Under the pieces are notes generated by a model. That model was not told the DNA's origin, did not search any database, and saw only the letters and a program-made list of their open reading frames with translations. A program made the position numbers and the translations under genes. Shown in pieces: positions 14,197 through 23,793 of a stretch of 64,000 bases of DNA. The stretch's first letter is position 1, and every line of letters begins with the position of its first letter. Source of the stretch: Saccharomonospora amisosensis (lineage in GTDB: Bacteria; Actinomycetota; Actinomycetes; Mycobacteriales; Pseudonocardiaceae); assembly GCF_011761185.1 (NCBI RefSeq), contig NZ_JAAOYM010000001.1, positions 3,472,001 to 3,536,000 of the forward strand, in the 5' to 3' direction.

Positions 14197-15551
14197 TGAT
14201 GTCTCGCGGCTTGATCTGGTTACGGCAAAGCTCGTCAGGGTTGGCCACACTCTCCGTCATGATCGGCGCGGCGGCGGGTCTCGGTGCGATCGCGTTCCGC
14301 TGGCTGGTCGAATCGTTCACGTGGCTGTTCTCCGGTCACGCCGACTACTCGGTGGCGGGCGGCGAAGCGCACCCTTGGCTGCCCGCACTTGGCCCGTGGT
14401 TCCTGCTGCTCGCGCCCACACTCGCAGGCCTGCTGTACGGCCCGCTGGTACACCGCTTCGCCCCCGAAGCACGCGGGCACGGTGTCCCGGAGGTGATGTA
14501 CGCGGTCGCGGCACGCGGCGGCGAGATCCCGGGCAGGGTGAGCGCGGTCAAGGCGATCGCCTCGGCACTGTGTATCGGTTCCGGCGGCTCGGTCGGCAGG
14601 GAAGGCCCGATCGTGCAGATCGGCTCAGCGCTGGGGTCGGCGTTCGGGCGGGCGATGCGGCTGCCCCGTTCCCGGCTGCGTGTCCTCGTGGCCTGCGGCG
14701 CGGCAGGTGGCATCGCGGCCACGTTCAACGCACCGTTGGCGGGCCCGTTCTTCGCGATGGAACTGCTGCTGCGCGACTTCGCCGCGGAATCGTTCGGCGC
14801 GGTGGTACTGGCCAGCGTCACCGCGAGCGTGGTCGGCCGCGCCGTACTCGGCGACGAGGCGTTCCTGAACCTGCCCAGCTTCACCCTGCACCACCCGGTG
14901 GAGTACCTGCTGTTCGTCGTGCTGGGTGCGCTGATCGGCGCGATCGGCGTGCTGTTCGGCCATGTGCTGCACGCGGTGGAGACGCTGTGCGACCGGATAT
15001 GGCGCGGACCGGAATGGCTTCGCCCCGCCGTTGGTGGCGTCGCGGTAGGCGGGCTGCTGTTGGTGCTGCCGCAGCTGTACGGCGTGGGCTATCCGGTGCT
15101 GCAGAACGCCTTGGGCGGCGAGTACCTGCTGGGTTTCCTGCTGATCTTGCTTGTGGGAAAGATGCTGGCGACCAGCCTCACCATCGGGGTCGGCGGGTCG
15201 GGGGGCGTGTTCGCGCCGTCACTGTTCATCGGTGCGATGGGCGGAACGGCCTTCGGCATCGTGGTACACACCTGGCTTCCGCAACTGACCACAACCCCTG
15301 GCGTGTACGGGCTGATAGGCATGGGCGCCGCCTTCGCGGGCGCGGCACACGCACCGATCACGGCTGTGATCGTGCTGTTCGAACTCACCGGCCAGTACAC
15401 GATCATCCTGCCGCTCATGACCGCGATCGTCGTGGCCACACTCGTCGGCAGGGCGCTGTCGACCGACACCATCTACACGCGAAAACTGCGCGGGCGCGGC
15501 ATCGAGGTCGAGGCCGGCACGGCACCCGCATCCGCTCACCGCCTACCCTGA
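14196..15551 (+). CDS. ClC-family chloride channel / H+-Cl- antiporter
   Basis: 451 residues from the first ATG (MMSRGL). There is no clear ribosome site, so the message may be leaderless or use 14181 or 14199. About a dozen membrane helices. Selectivity motifs: GSGGSVGREGP (gating Glu present, favouring an exchanger) and GVGGSGGVFAPSLFIGA. Cytoplasmic CBS domains are absent. It moves chloride against protons across the membrane and is often tied to acid resistance. Expression is probably set by the divergent MarR protein. Confidence 0.92.
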   Translation: MMSRGLIWLRQSSSGLATLSVMIGAAAGLGAIAFRWLVESFTWLFSGHADYSVAGGEAHPWLPALGPWFLLLAPTLAGLLYGPLVHRFAPEARGHGVPEVMYAVAARGGEIPGRVSAVKAIASALCIGSGGSVGREGPIVQIGSALGSAFGRAMRLPRSRLRVLVACGAAGGIAATFNAPLAGPFFAMELLLRDFAAESFGAVVLASVTASVVGRAVLGDEAFLNLPSFTLHHPVEYLLFVVLGALIGAIGVLFGHVLHAVETLCDRIWRGPEWLRPAVGGVAVGGLLLVLPQLYGVGYPVLQNALGGEYLLGFLLILLVGKMLATSLTIGVGGSGGVFAPSLFIGAMGGTAFGIVVHTWLPQLTTTPGVYGLIGMGAAFAGAAHAPITAVIVLFELTGQYTIILPLMTAIVVATLVGRALSTDTIYTRKLRGRGIEVEAGTAPASAHRLP

Positions 15552-15580
15552 TCGGGTTGCGCGAGGCGAGAGGATGATCC

Positions 15581-17095
15581 GTGAGCGAGGTCGGTGATCT
15601 CCTGGCGGGCCGTTACCGGCTGCGTCGGCATGTCGGCACCGGGGCTATGGGCGTGGTGTGGGAGGCCGCCGACGAACGACTCGGCCGCACGGTCGCGGTG
15701 AAGCAGCTGCTGATCCAGCCGGGGCTCGACGCCGCGGGCGCGGAGGAGGCGAGGCAACGGGCGATGCGGGAGGGTCGCATCGCCGCGCGGCTACATCATC
15801 CGAACGCCATCGCGGTGCACGACGTCACCGAGGACGCCGGGCTTCCGTTGCTGGTCATGGAGTTCTTCCCGGCACGCACACTCGCCGACGTGCTGGCCCG
15901 CGAAGGCGCGTTGAACGCAGTCGACGCCGCGCGGGTCGGCACCCAGGCCGCGGCCGCGCTGGCTGCGGCACACCGCGCAGGCATCGTGCACCGCGACGTC
16001 AAACCGGCCAACGTGCTCATCGCCGAGGACGGCACCACCAAGCTCGCCGACTTCGGCATCTCGCACGCGGGCGGCGACATCTCGGTGACCAGGGCGGGCG
16101 TGGTCGCGGGCACCCCCGCATACCTCGCACCGGAGGTCGCAAGGGGACAGCAACCCAGCACAGCCTCCGACATCTACTCCCTCGGCGCGACCGTCTACAC
16201 AGCCGTGGAGGGCTCTCCGCCGTTCGGCGACGACGAGACGAACCCGCTGGGAGTGCTGCATCGGGTCGCCGCGGGCGCGGTACCGCCGCCGGGCCGAGCG
16301 GGTGTGCTCACCCCTGTGCTGCTCGGCATGCTCGCCGACGACCCACGGCTGCGCCCCACCGCAGAGCAGGCTCGCGAAACGATGCGGGCGATCGCCTCCG
16401 GACAAGCCCCTGATCTCGACCGCACTCAGCCGATACCGGCGGTGACAGGTTCCCCCACGCAGGCACTGAGCCGCGCCAATGCGGGCGGCACGCGCCTCGA
16501 CATGAGCCCGGCCGTCGGCAGCGAACCGGTGCGGCGGCGAACCAGACCCTGGGCCTACGCCGCGGCGGCGATCGGCGCGGCGTTGCTCGTGACGCTTGTG
16601 CTCACCCTGACCAACGGCGACGACGCACCCTCCAACGCGACCGCCCGGCAGCCGACCACCACCGCACCCACCTCCACCACGCGATCGCTCACCCCTGCCG
16701 AGATGGAGGCCGTGGTGGCGGACTTCTACGCGCAGCTTCCGGACAACACGGACGCGGCGTGGGCGCATCTCGGCCCCGAACTTCGAGCCGAGGGCCGCGA
16801 CGACTTCGACGCGCGCTGGACACGAGTCAAGAAGGTCACCGTCGTGTCCGCGCCCCGCTCCACCGGTGACGACACCGTTCATGTCGGCGTGGACCTCGCC
16901 ATGCGTGGAGGGGCCACGATCACCGAGTTCCACCAGTTCGAGTTGATGGTGCTGGACAACGCCGTGGTCATCGGCACCGACACCCTGCTGCACCGGCAAC
17001 GTACCGCGCCACCCCAGTCGGACAAGGACGGCGAGGGCAACAAGGACGAGGAGAAGAGCAAAGGCAAGGACGACAAGAAGGACGAGGACGGCTGA
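15581..17095 (+). CDS. membrane Ser/Thr protein kinase (Pkn family)
   Basis: 504 residues, GTG start. The kinase domain is residues about 10-270: G-loop HVGTGAMGVVWEA, K41, catalytic HRDVKPAN (D139), DFG 157-159, activation segment to GTPAYLAPE. A Pro/Thr-rich linker is followed by one membrane helix near 324-345. The outer part (about 350-480) is a small mixed domain, and the tail is an extreme Lys/Asp/Glu run. The outer domain lacks PASTA repeats, so it is not a PknB orthologue; signal unknown. Confidence 0.93.
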   Translation: MSEVGDLLAGRYRLRRHVGTGAMGVVWEAADERLGRTVAVKQLLIQPGLDAAGAEEARQRAMREGRIAARLHHPNAIAVHDVTEDAGLPLLVMEFFPARTLADVLAREGALNAVDAARVGTQAAAALAAAHRAGIVHRDVKPANVLIAEDGTTKLADFGISHAGGDISVTRAGVVAGTPAYLAPEVARGQQPSTASDIYSLGATVYTAVEGSPPFGDDETNPLGVLHRVAAGAVPPPGRAGVLTPVLLGMLADDPRLRPTAEQARETMRAIASGQAPDLDRTQPIPAVTGSPTQALSRANAGGTRLDMSPAVGSEPVRRRTRPWAYAAAAIGAALLVTLVLTLTNGDDAPSNATARQPTTTAPTSTTRSLTPAEMEAVVADFYAQLPDNTDAAWAHLGPELRAEGRDDFDARWTRVKKVTVVSAPRSTGDDTVHVGVDLAMRGGATITEFHQFELMVLDNAVVIGTDTLLHRQRTAPPQSDKDGEGNKDEEKSKGKDDKKDEDG

Positions 17096-17146
17096 GGCGC
17101 TGACGCGTGCGAGCCTGCTCGTGCAGAGTTCAACCTGACCGACGAA

Positions 17147-17186
17147 TTGTTGAACAATCCTCTCGTTGTGCTAAGTTGTTGAACAA
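17147..17186. promoter_or_regulatory. two operators TTGTTGAACAA upstream of the PxpB-PxpC gene
   Basis: TTGTTGAACAA occurs at 17147-17157 and 17176-17186, 29 bases apart; the second extends to the 15-base palindrome AGTTGTTGAACAACT. The same 11 bases recur at 22455-22465 before the divergent arm of this locus. Symmetry and sequence resemble GntR/FadR-type operators. Confidence 0.75.
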
Positions 17187-17213
17187 CTAGCGGCTCAACG
17201 GGCGGAGTGAGGG

Positions 17214-18752
17214 ATGCGAGTTCACCCCTACGGCGAGCAGGCTCTTCTGGTCGACGTCGCCGACTTCGAGACCGTTCTCGGACTGCATGCCGCTCTCACC
17301 GAGAATCCTCCGGCAGGGGTGACCGACCTCGTGCCGGGCGCCCGCACCGTGCTGGTGTGCTACGAGCCCTGGGTGACCGACGCCTCGACGCTGACCCGGC
17401 GAATCCAGGCCACCACACCAGTCACTGTCGAGCCGCCCGAGGGTGACCTGGTGACCCTTCCCGTGGTCTACGACGGAGAAGATCTCGCGGAGGTGTCACG
17501 GCTGACCGGTCTGGGCATCGACGAGCTGATCGCCGCACATGCGGAACCGGAGTACGTCGTGCGGTTCGGCGGGTTCGCCCCCGGCTTCGCCTACCTGACC
17601 GGCCTGGACCCACGGTTGCACGTGCCGAGAAGACCGAACCCCCGGCCGAGTGTGCCCCCCGGTGCCGTCGCGGTCGCCGACGCCTACACCGGTGTCTACC
17701 CGCAGACCGGACCCGGGGGGTGGCAACTGCTGGGGCGCACCGACGTGGCGCTGTGGGACCCCCACCGGCGGCCGCAGGCCCTGCTGCGCCCTGGAGCGCG
17801 GGTGCGTTTCGACCGAGTCACACACCTGCGTACTGATGTGTCCACATCGCACCGATCGCGGCGGATTGTGGGCACACCCGTCCCCGGCGATTCGGTGATC
17901 GAGGTCGTCGAGGCGCGTGGCATGTCGACCGTGCAGGATCTGGGCAGACACGGCATGGCAAAGCTGGGAATCGGGCATGCCGGTGCGGCCGACCCTCGCT
18001 CGGCCAGGCTGGCCAACCGGCTCGTCGGCAATCCCGACGGCGCCGCGTGTCTGGAGGTGACGTTCGGTGGGCTCACCCTGCGGTTCCACCGCGCGGCCAG
18101 GGTCGCCGTCACGGGTGCCCCGTGCCCCATCAGTCGTGAAGGCTACGGCGAAGCGATGAACACGCCCTTCGCCGTGGCAGCGGGCGAGCAGGTGGTGATT
18201 GGCAAACCAGCCACGGGAGTACGTACCTACATCTCCGTGCGCGGCGGAATCGGCGTGCCACAAACGCTCTCGTCACGCTCGACCGATGTCCGGGCAGGCT
18301 TGGGTCCCACACCACTGACCGCGGGTGATGTCCTTCCCATCGGGACCGACCAGCTCCAGCACCAACCCGCCTACACCACCGCGCCGGTTGCCGATCCGCC
18401 GGGCAGCAGCCTGATCGTGCGCATCACCGCCGGACCACGAGCGGAATGGTTCGCGCCCGATGCGTTGGACGTCCTGCAGGACGCCACCTACGTCGTCTCG
18501 CAGGACAGCGATCGAACGGCCGTCCGGTTGCGAGGACCTGCCCTGCGGCGATCGATTCACCGTGAACTCCCCAGCGAGGGCATGGTTCCCGGCGCCATCC
18601 AGGTCCCGCATTCCGGACAGCCGCAACTTCTGCTCGCCGACCATCCGGTGACCGATGGCTACCCCGTGCTCGCCGTTGTCACCACGGAAGATCTGCCCGT
18701 GGTGGCGCAGGCCAGGCCCGGCCAGCACGTGTCCTTCCAGGTCGTGAACTGA
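17214..18752 (+). CDS. pxpBC: 5-oxoprolinase subunits B and C fused (PxpB-PxpC; KipI-KipA type)
   Basis: 512 residues, ATG behind GGAGTGAGGG. Residues 1-205 are PxpB/KipI-like (FGGFAPGFAYLTGLDP, VPRRPNPRPSVPPGAV, GGWQLLGRT). Residues about 225-512 are PxpC/KipA-like (STVQDLGRHGMAKLGIGHAG, RLANRLVGNPDGAACLEVT, YISVRGGI, SRSTDVRAGLG, GMVPGAIQVPHSGQPQLLL). With PxpA they form the ATP-dependent enzyme that opens pyroglutamate to glutamate. Separate genes are the norm and fusions occur in actinobacteria. It is the only PxpB in the window. Confidence 0.92.
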   Translation: MRVHPYGEQALLVDVADFETVLGLHAALTENPPAGVTDLVPGARTVLVCYEPWVTDASTLTRRIQATTPVTVEPPEGDLVTLPVVYDGEDLAEVSRLTGLGIDELIAAHAEPEYVVRFGGFAPGFAYLTGLDPRLHVPRRPNPRPSVPPGAVAVADAYTGVYPQTGPGGWQLLGRTDVALWDPHRRPQALLRPGARVRFDRVTHLRTDVSTSHRSRRIVGTPVPGDSVIEVVEARGMSTVQDLGRHGMAKLGIGHAGAADPRSARLANRLVGNPDGAACLEVTFGGLTLRFHRAARVAVTGAPCPISREGYGEAMNTPFAVAAGEQVVIGKPATGVRTYISVRGGIGVPQTLSSRSTDVRAGLGPTPLTAGDVLPIGTDQLQHQPAYTTAPVADPPGSSLIVRITAGPRAEWFAPDALDVLQDATYVVSQDSDRTAVRLRGPALRRSIHRELPSEGMVPGAIQVPHSGQPQLLLADHPVTDGYPVLAVVTTEDLPVVAQARPGQHVSFQVVN

Positions 18753-18927
18753 ACTTCTTCCCCGCTGTCCTCACTGTACCGAGCGCGCGGGATCAGGAGG
18801 TTGCCGTACCGTTGCCGTGGCAGCTGGTTCCGTGCCGTCGATCTACCTGCTGACCTGCGAAAACGTAACCGAGTAGCCGATTTTCGTTGTCAGAGCGGTG
18901 CAAGCGACTACCGGGACAATTCTTGTC

Positions 18928-19152
18928 ATGGCGATAGGAAAGGTCAAGTGCGGAGTATGTGGTGACGGCAGCGGCTGGTTACTCGAGACCGTGATAGACG
19001 CCGAAAACGGTATGGTGACCTCTCGCGAGGTGCCGTGCGATGCGTGCCTTGTCCACTCCCGGCCCATTCCCGACAGGCAGGTCCGGCACCACAGTGGAAT
19101 CCGGGGTCGCGCGATGTCGTGGCTACGCAGGCGAGTGGGCTCGCGGACCTAG
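18928..19152 (+). CDS. small protein with paired CxxC motifs
   Basis: 74 residues from an ATG with no evident ribosome site. CGVCGDGSGW and VPCDACLVH give two CxxC pairs about 28 residues apart, a plausible zinc ribbon; the rest is basic. No family recognised. It lies alone between the PxpBC gene and the convergent pxp operon. Confidence 0.45.
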   Translation: MAIGKVKCGVCGDGSGWLLETVIDAENGMVTSREVPCDACLVHSRPIPDRQVRHHSGIRGRAMSWLRRRVGSRT

Positions 19153-19164
19153 CGGCCGAGCGGC

Positions 19165-19428
19165 TCAAGCTGGACCGCGCTCGGCGTGCCGCGCACCCTC
19201 CGTGGTGAGCCGAGCCCGCACCCGCTCGCCGAATCGCCCGACTCGGTGCTGACAGATCAGCCCGTCACGGACGAGCCTGCGGGCACCGAACTGATCGCAC
19301 CACGCGACACCGTCCACAAAGAAGTCCGGTGCGCTGCCACAGGAGAGTTCCACTCGACCGGAAGCCACGGCACGCAGCAGTTCCCGGTCCCGGTTCGTCA
19401 GATCACGACGTGAGGCGGCTTCCGGCAT
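19165..19428 (-). CDS. small winged-helix-like hypothetical protein
   Basis: 87 residues. The sequence RDRELLRAVASGRVELS, DFFVDGVAWCDQFGARRLVRDGLI and RVRARLTTEG has the shape of a compact winged helix, a type often seen as unnamed actinobacterial genes. It is the last gene of the minus-strand pxp run, 30 bases after the PxpC gene, but its relation to pyroglutamate use is unclear. Confidence 0.65.
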   Translation of the reverse strand: MPEAASRRDLTNRDRELLRAVASGRVELSCGSAPDFFVDGVAWCDQFGARRLVRDGLICQHRVGRFGERVRARLTTEGARHAERGPA

Positions 19429-19458
19429 GTCCGGCTTCCTCCAAGCTGGCTCGGTGGA

Positions 19459-20352
19459 TCAGGCGGCTCGCGCGGCCTGCGCTGCAAGTGCGTCGAGGGC
19501 GACGAAACGCAGGTGCTGTCCCGGCCTTGCCTGCGCGGCTTTGTCGAGATCGGCGGAGAGCACCGTAGCGATGGCGGGAAAGTCACCCAGCACCGGATGG
19601 TTGACCAGGGACAGCGTCGGTTTACCCGAAGGCGGAACGAGCAGGCCGCCCGCTACCAGTCCCTCACTGGGCAGGTCGCCGTGCCGAACCCGGGTGAGAG
19701 CCGGCCCGTCGAGCCGAACGCCGATCCGGTTGGTCTCCGAAGTGACCACATAGGATTCGGTGAACAGTCTCGTCAGGGCGGACCTGGCGAACCAGCTGTC
19801 CCTCGGGCCGGGGACAACCCGCAACACCAGGTCGTCGGTGTCGAACCGCTGCGACGGCCTTCCTTCCATGGGCCGGATCGCGGGTTCGGGGCCGACCGGC
19901 AGTCGCACCCCCGGTGCGAGCGGAGCCGGACCCAGCCCGGACAGCAGGTCGGTGGATCGGGAACCGAGGACGGGTTCGACATCGATGCCGCCGCGTACCG
20001 CCACATAGCTGCGCAGGCCACGCCGAGCGGCCCCGAGCCGAAGAGTGGCTCCCGCCGCGAGGCTGATCAGCGTGTTCATGGCTTGGCCGCATCCGCCCGC
20101 CGTGAGCTCGCACGGCGCGCCCGTGACGGCCACGGTAACGGCGCTTTCCGCCCGCAGCTCCAGACCACCCAGCGTGGCCTCGATGGCGGCGGCATTCTCG
20201 TCGTTGCCAACCAGCCGGTTGGCCAACCTCAGCGAGCCACGATCGGCCGCGCCGCTCTCCCCCACTCCTGTCGCGGCGTATCCGGGCCTTCCGAGGTCCT
20301 GGATCGTCGACAATGGACCGCTTCGCAAGATCTCCAATGTCGCACCCACCAT
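19459..20352 (-). CDS. second 5-oxoprolinase subunit C-like protein (PxpC/KipA)
   Basis: 297 residues, a free-standing PxpC with the same motifs as the fusion gene: STIQDLGRPGYAATGVGESG, RLANRLVGNDENAAAIEAT, YVAVRGGIDVEP, SRSTDLLSGLG, GLVAGGLLVPPSGKPTLSL. It lies 51 bases after pxpA, so a PxpA-PxpC pair is co-transcribed, while the only PxpB is on the opposite strand. Either subunits from both arms mix, or this copy makes a second complex. Confidence 0.92.
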   Translation of the reverse strand: MVGATLEILRSGPLSTIQDLGRPGYAATGVGESGAADRGSLRLANRLVGNDENAAAIEATLGGLELRAESAVTVAVTGAPCELTAGGCGQAMNTLISLAAGATLRLGAARRGLRSYVAVRGGIDVEPVLGSRSTDLLSGLGPAPLAPGVRLPVGPEPAIRPMEGRPSQRFDTDDLVLRVVPGPRDSWFARSALTRLFTESYVVTSETNRIGVRLDGPALTRVRHGDLPSEGLVAGGLLVPPSGKPTLSLVNHPVLGDFPAIATVLSADLDKAAQARPGQHLRFVALDALAAQAARAA

Positions 20353-20403
20353 GTCTCCTGGTTCCCTTATCTCCTTGGCTACCTGCCGCCCGGGCTTGGT
20401 CCT

Positions 20404-21213
20404 TCAGTTCACGACCGCGACCGTGGCGGGAGCGAACGGTTTCAGTCCCACCCCACCAGCGGTGAGCGCGGCCCGGACCTCCTTCGCGATTCCCACGGCG
20501 CCGGGACTGTCGCCGTGCACGCAGATCGATCCGGCGCGAACAACGAGCTGACTGCCGTCGATCGCCTCGATGGGTTCCCCCCGCGCGATGCGAAGGCAGC
20601 GCCGCGCGATCTCCTGCGCGTCGTGCAGTACCGCACCGGGCTGCCTGCGGGAAACCAGCTTCCCGTCCGGTGTGTAGGCCCGGTCGGCGAACGCTTCGTG
20701 CACGGTGCGCAGTCCCGCCTGTTCGGCCCAGCCGAGCCAGTCGGAACCGGCAAGGCCGAGCACCACCAGCGAGGGGTCGTACTGGCGCACCGCCTCGATC
20801 ACCGCGAGCGCCTGCTCCTCGTGCTCGGCGATCGCGTTGTAGAGGGCACCGTGCGGCTTCACATAGGTCACCTCGGTGCCCACCACGCGCGCCAGTCCCG
20901 ACACCGCACCGATCTGGTAGATCAGGTCATCGATCAGTTCGACGGGGTCCATGTCGATGAACCGGCGCCCGAAGCCCGCCAGGTCGCGGTAGCCGACCTG
21001 AGCGCCGATCGCCACCCCGTTCTCGGCCGCCTTCTCGCAGGTTCGGCGAATCGCACCCGGGTCTCCCGCATGGAAGCCACAGGCAACGTTGGCGCTGGTG
21101 ACGATGTCGAGCAGCGCCGCATCGTCACCCAGCGTCCAACGTCCGAAGCCTTCCGCGAGGTCCGAATTGAGATCCAACTGCCGGTCCTCAGCTCCAGAGT
21201 GCGGTGATGCCAC
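20404..21213 (-). CDS. pxpA: 5-oxoprolinase subunit A (PxpA, LamB/YcsF family)
   Basis: 269 residues. Family motifs: [13 protein letters not shown] near the start, [53 protein letters not shown] and [11 protein letters not shown]. The catalytic subunit of prokaryotic 5-oxoprolinase. The GTG start used here overlaps the transporter gene by 26 bases; a TTG twelve codons later, after GAGCTGAGGA, is an alternative start. Confidence 0.94.
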   Translation of the reverse strand: MASPHSGAEDRQLDLNSDLAEGFGRWTLGDDAALLDIVTSANVACGFHAGDPGAIRRTCEKAAENGVAIGAQVGYRDLAGFGRRFIDMDPVELIDDLIYQIGAVSGLARVVGTEVTYVKPHGALYNAIAEHEEQALAVIEAVRQYDPSLVVLGLAGSDWLGWAEQAGLRTVHEAFADRAYTPDGKLVSRRQPGAVLHDAQEIARRCLRIARGEPIEAIDGSQLVVRAGSICVHGDSPGAVGIAKEVRAALTAGGVGLKPFAPATVAVVN

Positions 21214-22414
21214 TGAGTGCCTTCCAGCCCAGGTACAGCGTGAGCAGCCAGGTCACCACGCCGATGCCCATCAGCCACTTCGGATAGTTGTAGCCACCCA
21301 GCAGGTCCCGCCGCCTCGCCGCGACCCACATCAGCACACCGAAGCCCACCGGCAGGATCAGACCGTTGAGCGCGCCCGCGAGGATCAACAGCGTCGTCGG
21401 CGCCTGCTCCATCAACAGGAACGCGGACAACGAGATCGCGATGAAGGCGACGACCAGCCAGTTCCGGCGACGCTCCAGTGCGGGCGAGAACGAAGCGATG
21501 AACGAAACCGAGGTGTAGGACGCACCGATCACCGATGTGATGGCCGCACCCCAGAGGATCATGCCGAACAGGCGCAGCCCGACCTCGCCCGCGGCGTGCT
21601 GGAACGCGTCGGCCGTCGGGTTGCCGTCTCCGAGCGTGACGCCCGCGGCCACCACCCCCAGGATGGCGAGGAACAGCACGATCCGCATGACACCGGTGAC
21701 CAGCAACGAGACAACCGAGCTGCGGCTGACCTGAACGACCTGCTCCGGACCCTTCACCCCGGCGTCGACGAGCCGGTGCGCGCCCGCGTAGGTGATGTAG
21801 CCACCGACCGTGCCACCGATCAGCGTGGTGATCGCCAGGAAGTCGACCTCGTCGGGGATCACCGACTGGCGCATGGCCTCACCGACGGGAGGGCCCGAGG
21901 CGATCGCGACGTAGATGGTCAGCGCGATCATGAATACGCCGAGCACCACCACGATGCGGTCCATCGCCACGCCGGCCTTCTTGCTCAGGAAGATCCCGAT
22001 CGCGATGATCGCGGAGATGGCTCCACCGATCTTGACGTCCACACCGAACAGCGCGTCGAGACCGAGCGACGTGCCCGCGATGTTGCCGATGTTGAACACC
22101 AGGCCACCGAAGACGACCAGGGCCGCCATCACGAACCCGAGCCCGGGCAGCACCCGGTTGCCGAGCTCCTGGGCTCGCATCCCCGACACACCGATCACAC
22201 GCCACACGTTCAGCTGCACCGCGATGTCGATCAGGATGGACAGCAGGATCGCGAACGCGAAGGCGGCGCCCAGTTGCACCGTGAACGCCGTCGTCTGAGT
22301 GATGAAGCCGGGGCCGATAGCGCTGGTCGCCATCAAGAAGATCGCACCCAGCAGGGTCCCCTTGCTCACACCTGACCGTGGCTTTTCCACGGTCGAGTCA
22401 AGTTGTTCCGCCAT
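21188..22414 (-). CDS. NRAMP-related transporter of the pyroglutamate locus (YcsG type)
   Basis: 408 residues from the ATG at 22414. Eleven or so membrane helices in the NRAMP/LeuT pattern. The metal-binding DPGN of helix 1 is replaced ([14 protein letters not shown]), so ordinary Mn/Fe transport is doubtful. In Bacillus subtilis a related gene, ycsG, sits in the kip/pxp operon. The likely substrate is pyroglutamate or a related organic acid, which is inference. It is the first gene of the minus-strand arm, overlapping pxpA and preceded by the TTGTTGAACAA operator. Confidence 0.85.
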   Translation of the reverse strand: MAEQLDSTVEKPRSGVSKGTLLGAIFLMATSAIGPGFITQTTAFTVQLGAAFAFAILLSILIDIAVQLNVWRVIGVSGMRAQELGNRVLPGLGFVMAALVVFGGLVFNIGNIAGTSLGLDALFGVDVKIGGAISAIIAIGIFLSKKAGVAMDRIVVVLGVFMIALTIYVAIASGPPVGEAMRQSVIPDEVDFLAITTLIGGTVGGYITYAGAHRLVDAGVKGPEQVVQVSRSSVVSLLVTGVMRIVLFLAILGVVAAGVTLGDGNPTADAFQHAAGEVGLRLFGMILWGAAITSVIGASYTSVSFIASFSPALERRRNWLVVAFIAISLSAFLLMEQAPTTLLILAGALNGLILPVGFGVLMWVAARRRDLLGGYNYPKWLMGIGVVTWLLTLYLGWKALSGITALWS

Positions 22415-22454
22415 GAGAGAACTCCGATCTGTGCAGTGCGACACAAGGTATGAG

Positions 22455-22465
22455 TTGTTGAACAA
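22455..22465. promoter_or_regulatory. operator TTGTTGAACAA upstream of the transporter-pxpA-pxpC arm
   Basis: Exact copy of the two sites at 17147 and 17176, placed 41 bases before the transporter start. This ties the two oppositely oriented arms of the 5-oxoproline locus to one regulator that is not encoded here. Confidence 0.72.
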
Positions 22466-22723
22466 TTCTGCAAGAGCCTTGTGCAACGTCTTGGTTAACT
22501 CCAACTCGTGACCGCCAGCGACCTGCGGCGGTCGGGTTCAACGGGCGGTACCCGTAGTCGTCCCGCACTCGCGACGACCGCGATGACCGCTAGCAGTGGA
22601 TTCGGCCCGAAGCGCGCCGGTTCCGCCTCGGCACCCGACTGCCAGCGCCAACCGCAAAGCTCGACCGCGGAAGTGGGTTGTTGCCCGGCACAGCGTGAAA
22701 GGTGTGAGGCAGGTGACCACTCG

Positions 22724-23695
22724 GTGAAAACGGCCGAGGTGGAAGGCACCACCGACAACGACCCGCCTGGCCGACACAGCCCAGGCACCGGCCTGCTGGC
22801 CGACTACCTGGAACGCATCGGCCGCACGAGGCTGCTCACACGCGAAGAGGAGATCCAGCTCGCGAAACGGATCGAGGCGGGTCTGTACGCCGAGCACCTA
22901 CTCACCCAGCACCCCGACGACCACGACGCCGGAACCCGGGTAGCGCTGCTGGCCGTGGTAGAGGACGGCGCGGCGGCCACCCGGGAGATGCTGGAGGCCA
23001 ACCTGCGACTGGTTGTCAGCGTCGCCAAGCGATACGTCGGCCACGGCATCCCGCTGCCCGACCTGATCCAGGAGGGAAACATCGGGCTCATCCACGCCGT
23101 GCGCAAGCACGACTACAAGCTCGGTTTCAAGTTCTCCACCTACGCCACCTGGTGGATCCGGCAGTCGATCACGCGTGCCCTGACCGACCAGTCGCGGTTG
23201 ATCCGGTTGCCTGCACGCGTTGTGGACCAACTGAACCGCGTCGCCAGGGCACGCAGAGACCTCGTGGTGCGGCTGGGCAGGCAGCCACAGGCGGAGGAGT
23301 TGGCTCAGGAAAGCGGGATGACCGTACTCGACATCATCGAGTTGCAGGGCTACGACCAGGAACCCGCGAGCCTCGACGAGCACATCGGCGAGGACGCCAC
23401 GACCAGCCTCGCCGACCTGCTCCGGCACCACGAGCACAGCGATGACCTCGCCGACAGCGTGTCCTACCGGCTGCTGCGCGCTGACATCAACGCCGCGCTG
23501 GCGACACTGCAACCCCGCGAACGCGATGTCATCAGCCGCCGGTGCGGGTTGGACGACGGACGCCAGCGCACGCTGGAGGAGATCGGGCGCGAGTTCGGGG
23601 TGACCAAGGAACGGATCAGGCAGATCGAGCGCCGCACCCTGCGAAAACTGCGCGAACCCGAGCGCTGCGAGCGCCTTCACAGGTACGTCTCCTGA
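22724..23695 (+). CDS. sigB: group 2 (SigB-type) RNA polymerase sigma factor
   Basis: 323 residues from a GTG at 22724; the upstream open frame is not convincing. Region 1.2 at the start (LLADYLERIGRTRLLTREEEIQLAKRIEAG), region 2 (NLRLVVSVAKRYVGHGIPLPDLIQEGN to FKFSTYATWWIRQSITRAL), region 3 (RLPARVVDQLN) and region 4 (LEEIGREFGVTKERIRQIE). It lacks the long acidic N-terminus of the primary SigA. Size and order match mycobacterial SigB, a stress and stationary-phase factor close to housekeeping specificity. Confidence 0.92.
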   Translation: MKTAEVEGTTDNDPPGRHSPGTGLLADYLERIGRTRLLTREEEIQLAKRIEAGLYAEHLLTQHPDDHDAGTRVALLAVVEDGAAATREMLEANLRLVVSVAKRYVGHGIPLPDLIQEGNIGLIHAVRKHDYKLGFKFSTYATWWIRQSITRALTDQSRLIRLPARVVDQLNRVARARRDLVVRLGRQPQAEELAQESGMTVLDIIELQGYDQEPASLDEHIGEDATTSLADLLRHHEHSDDLADSVSYRLLRADINAALATLQPRERDVISRRCGLDDGRQRTLEEIGREFGVTKERIRQIERRTLRKLREPERCERLHRYVS

Positions 23696-23793
23696 GCTGC
23701 GGGCCCGCAGGCGGGACTTTCGGCCCTTCCCCTGCCACCGCGACGACAGCGAACCTTCGGGTCACCTCACAACGCGGTTTGAGGGAGGCAGCC

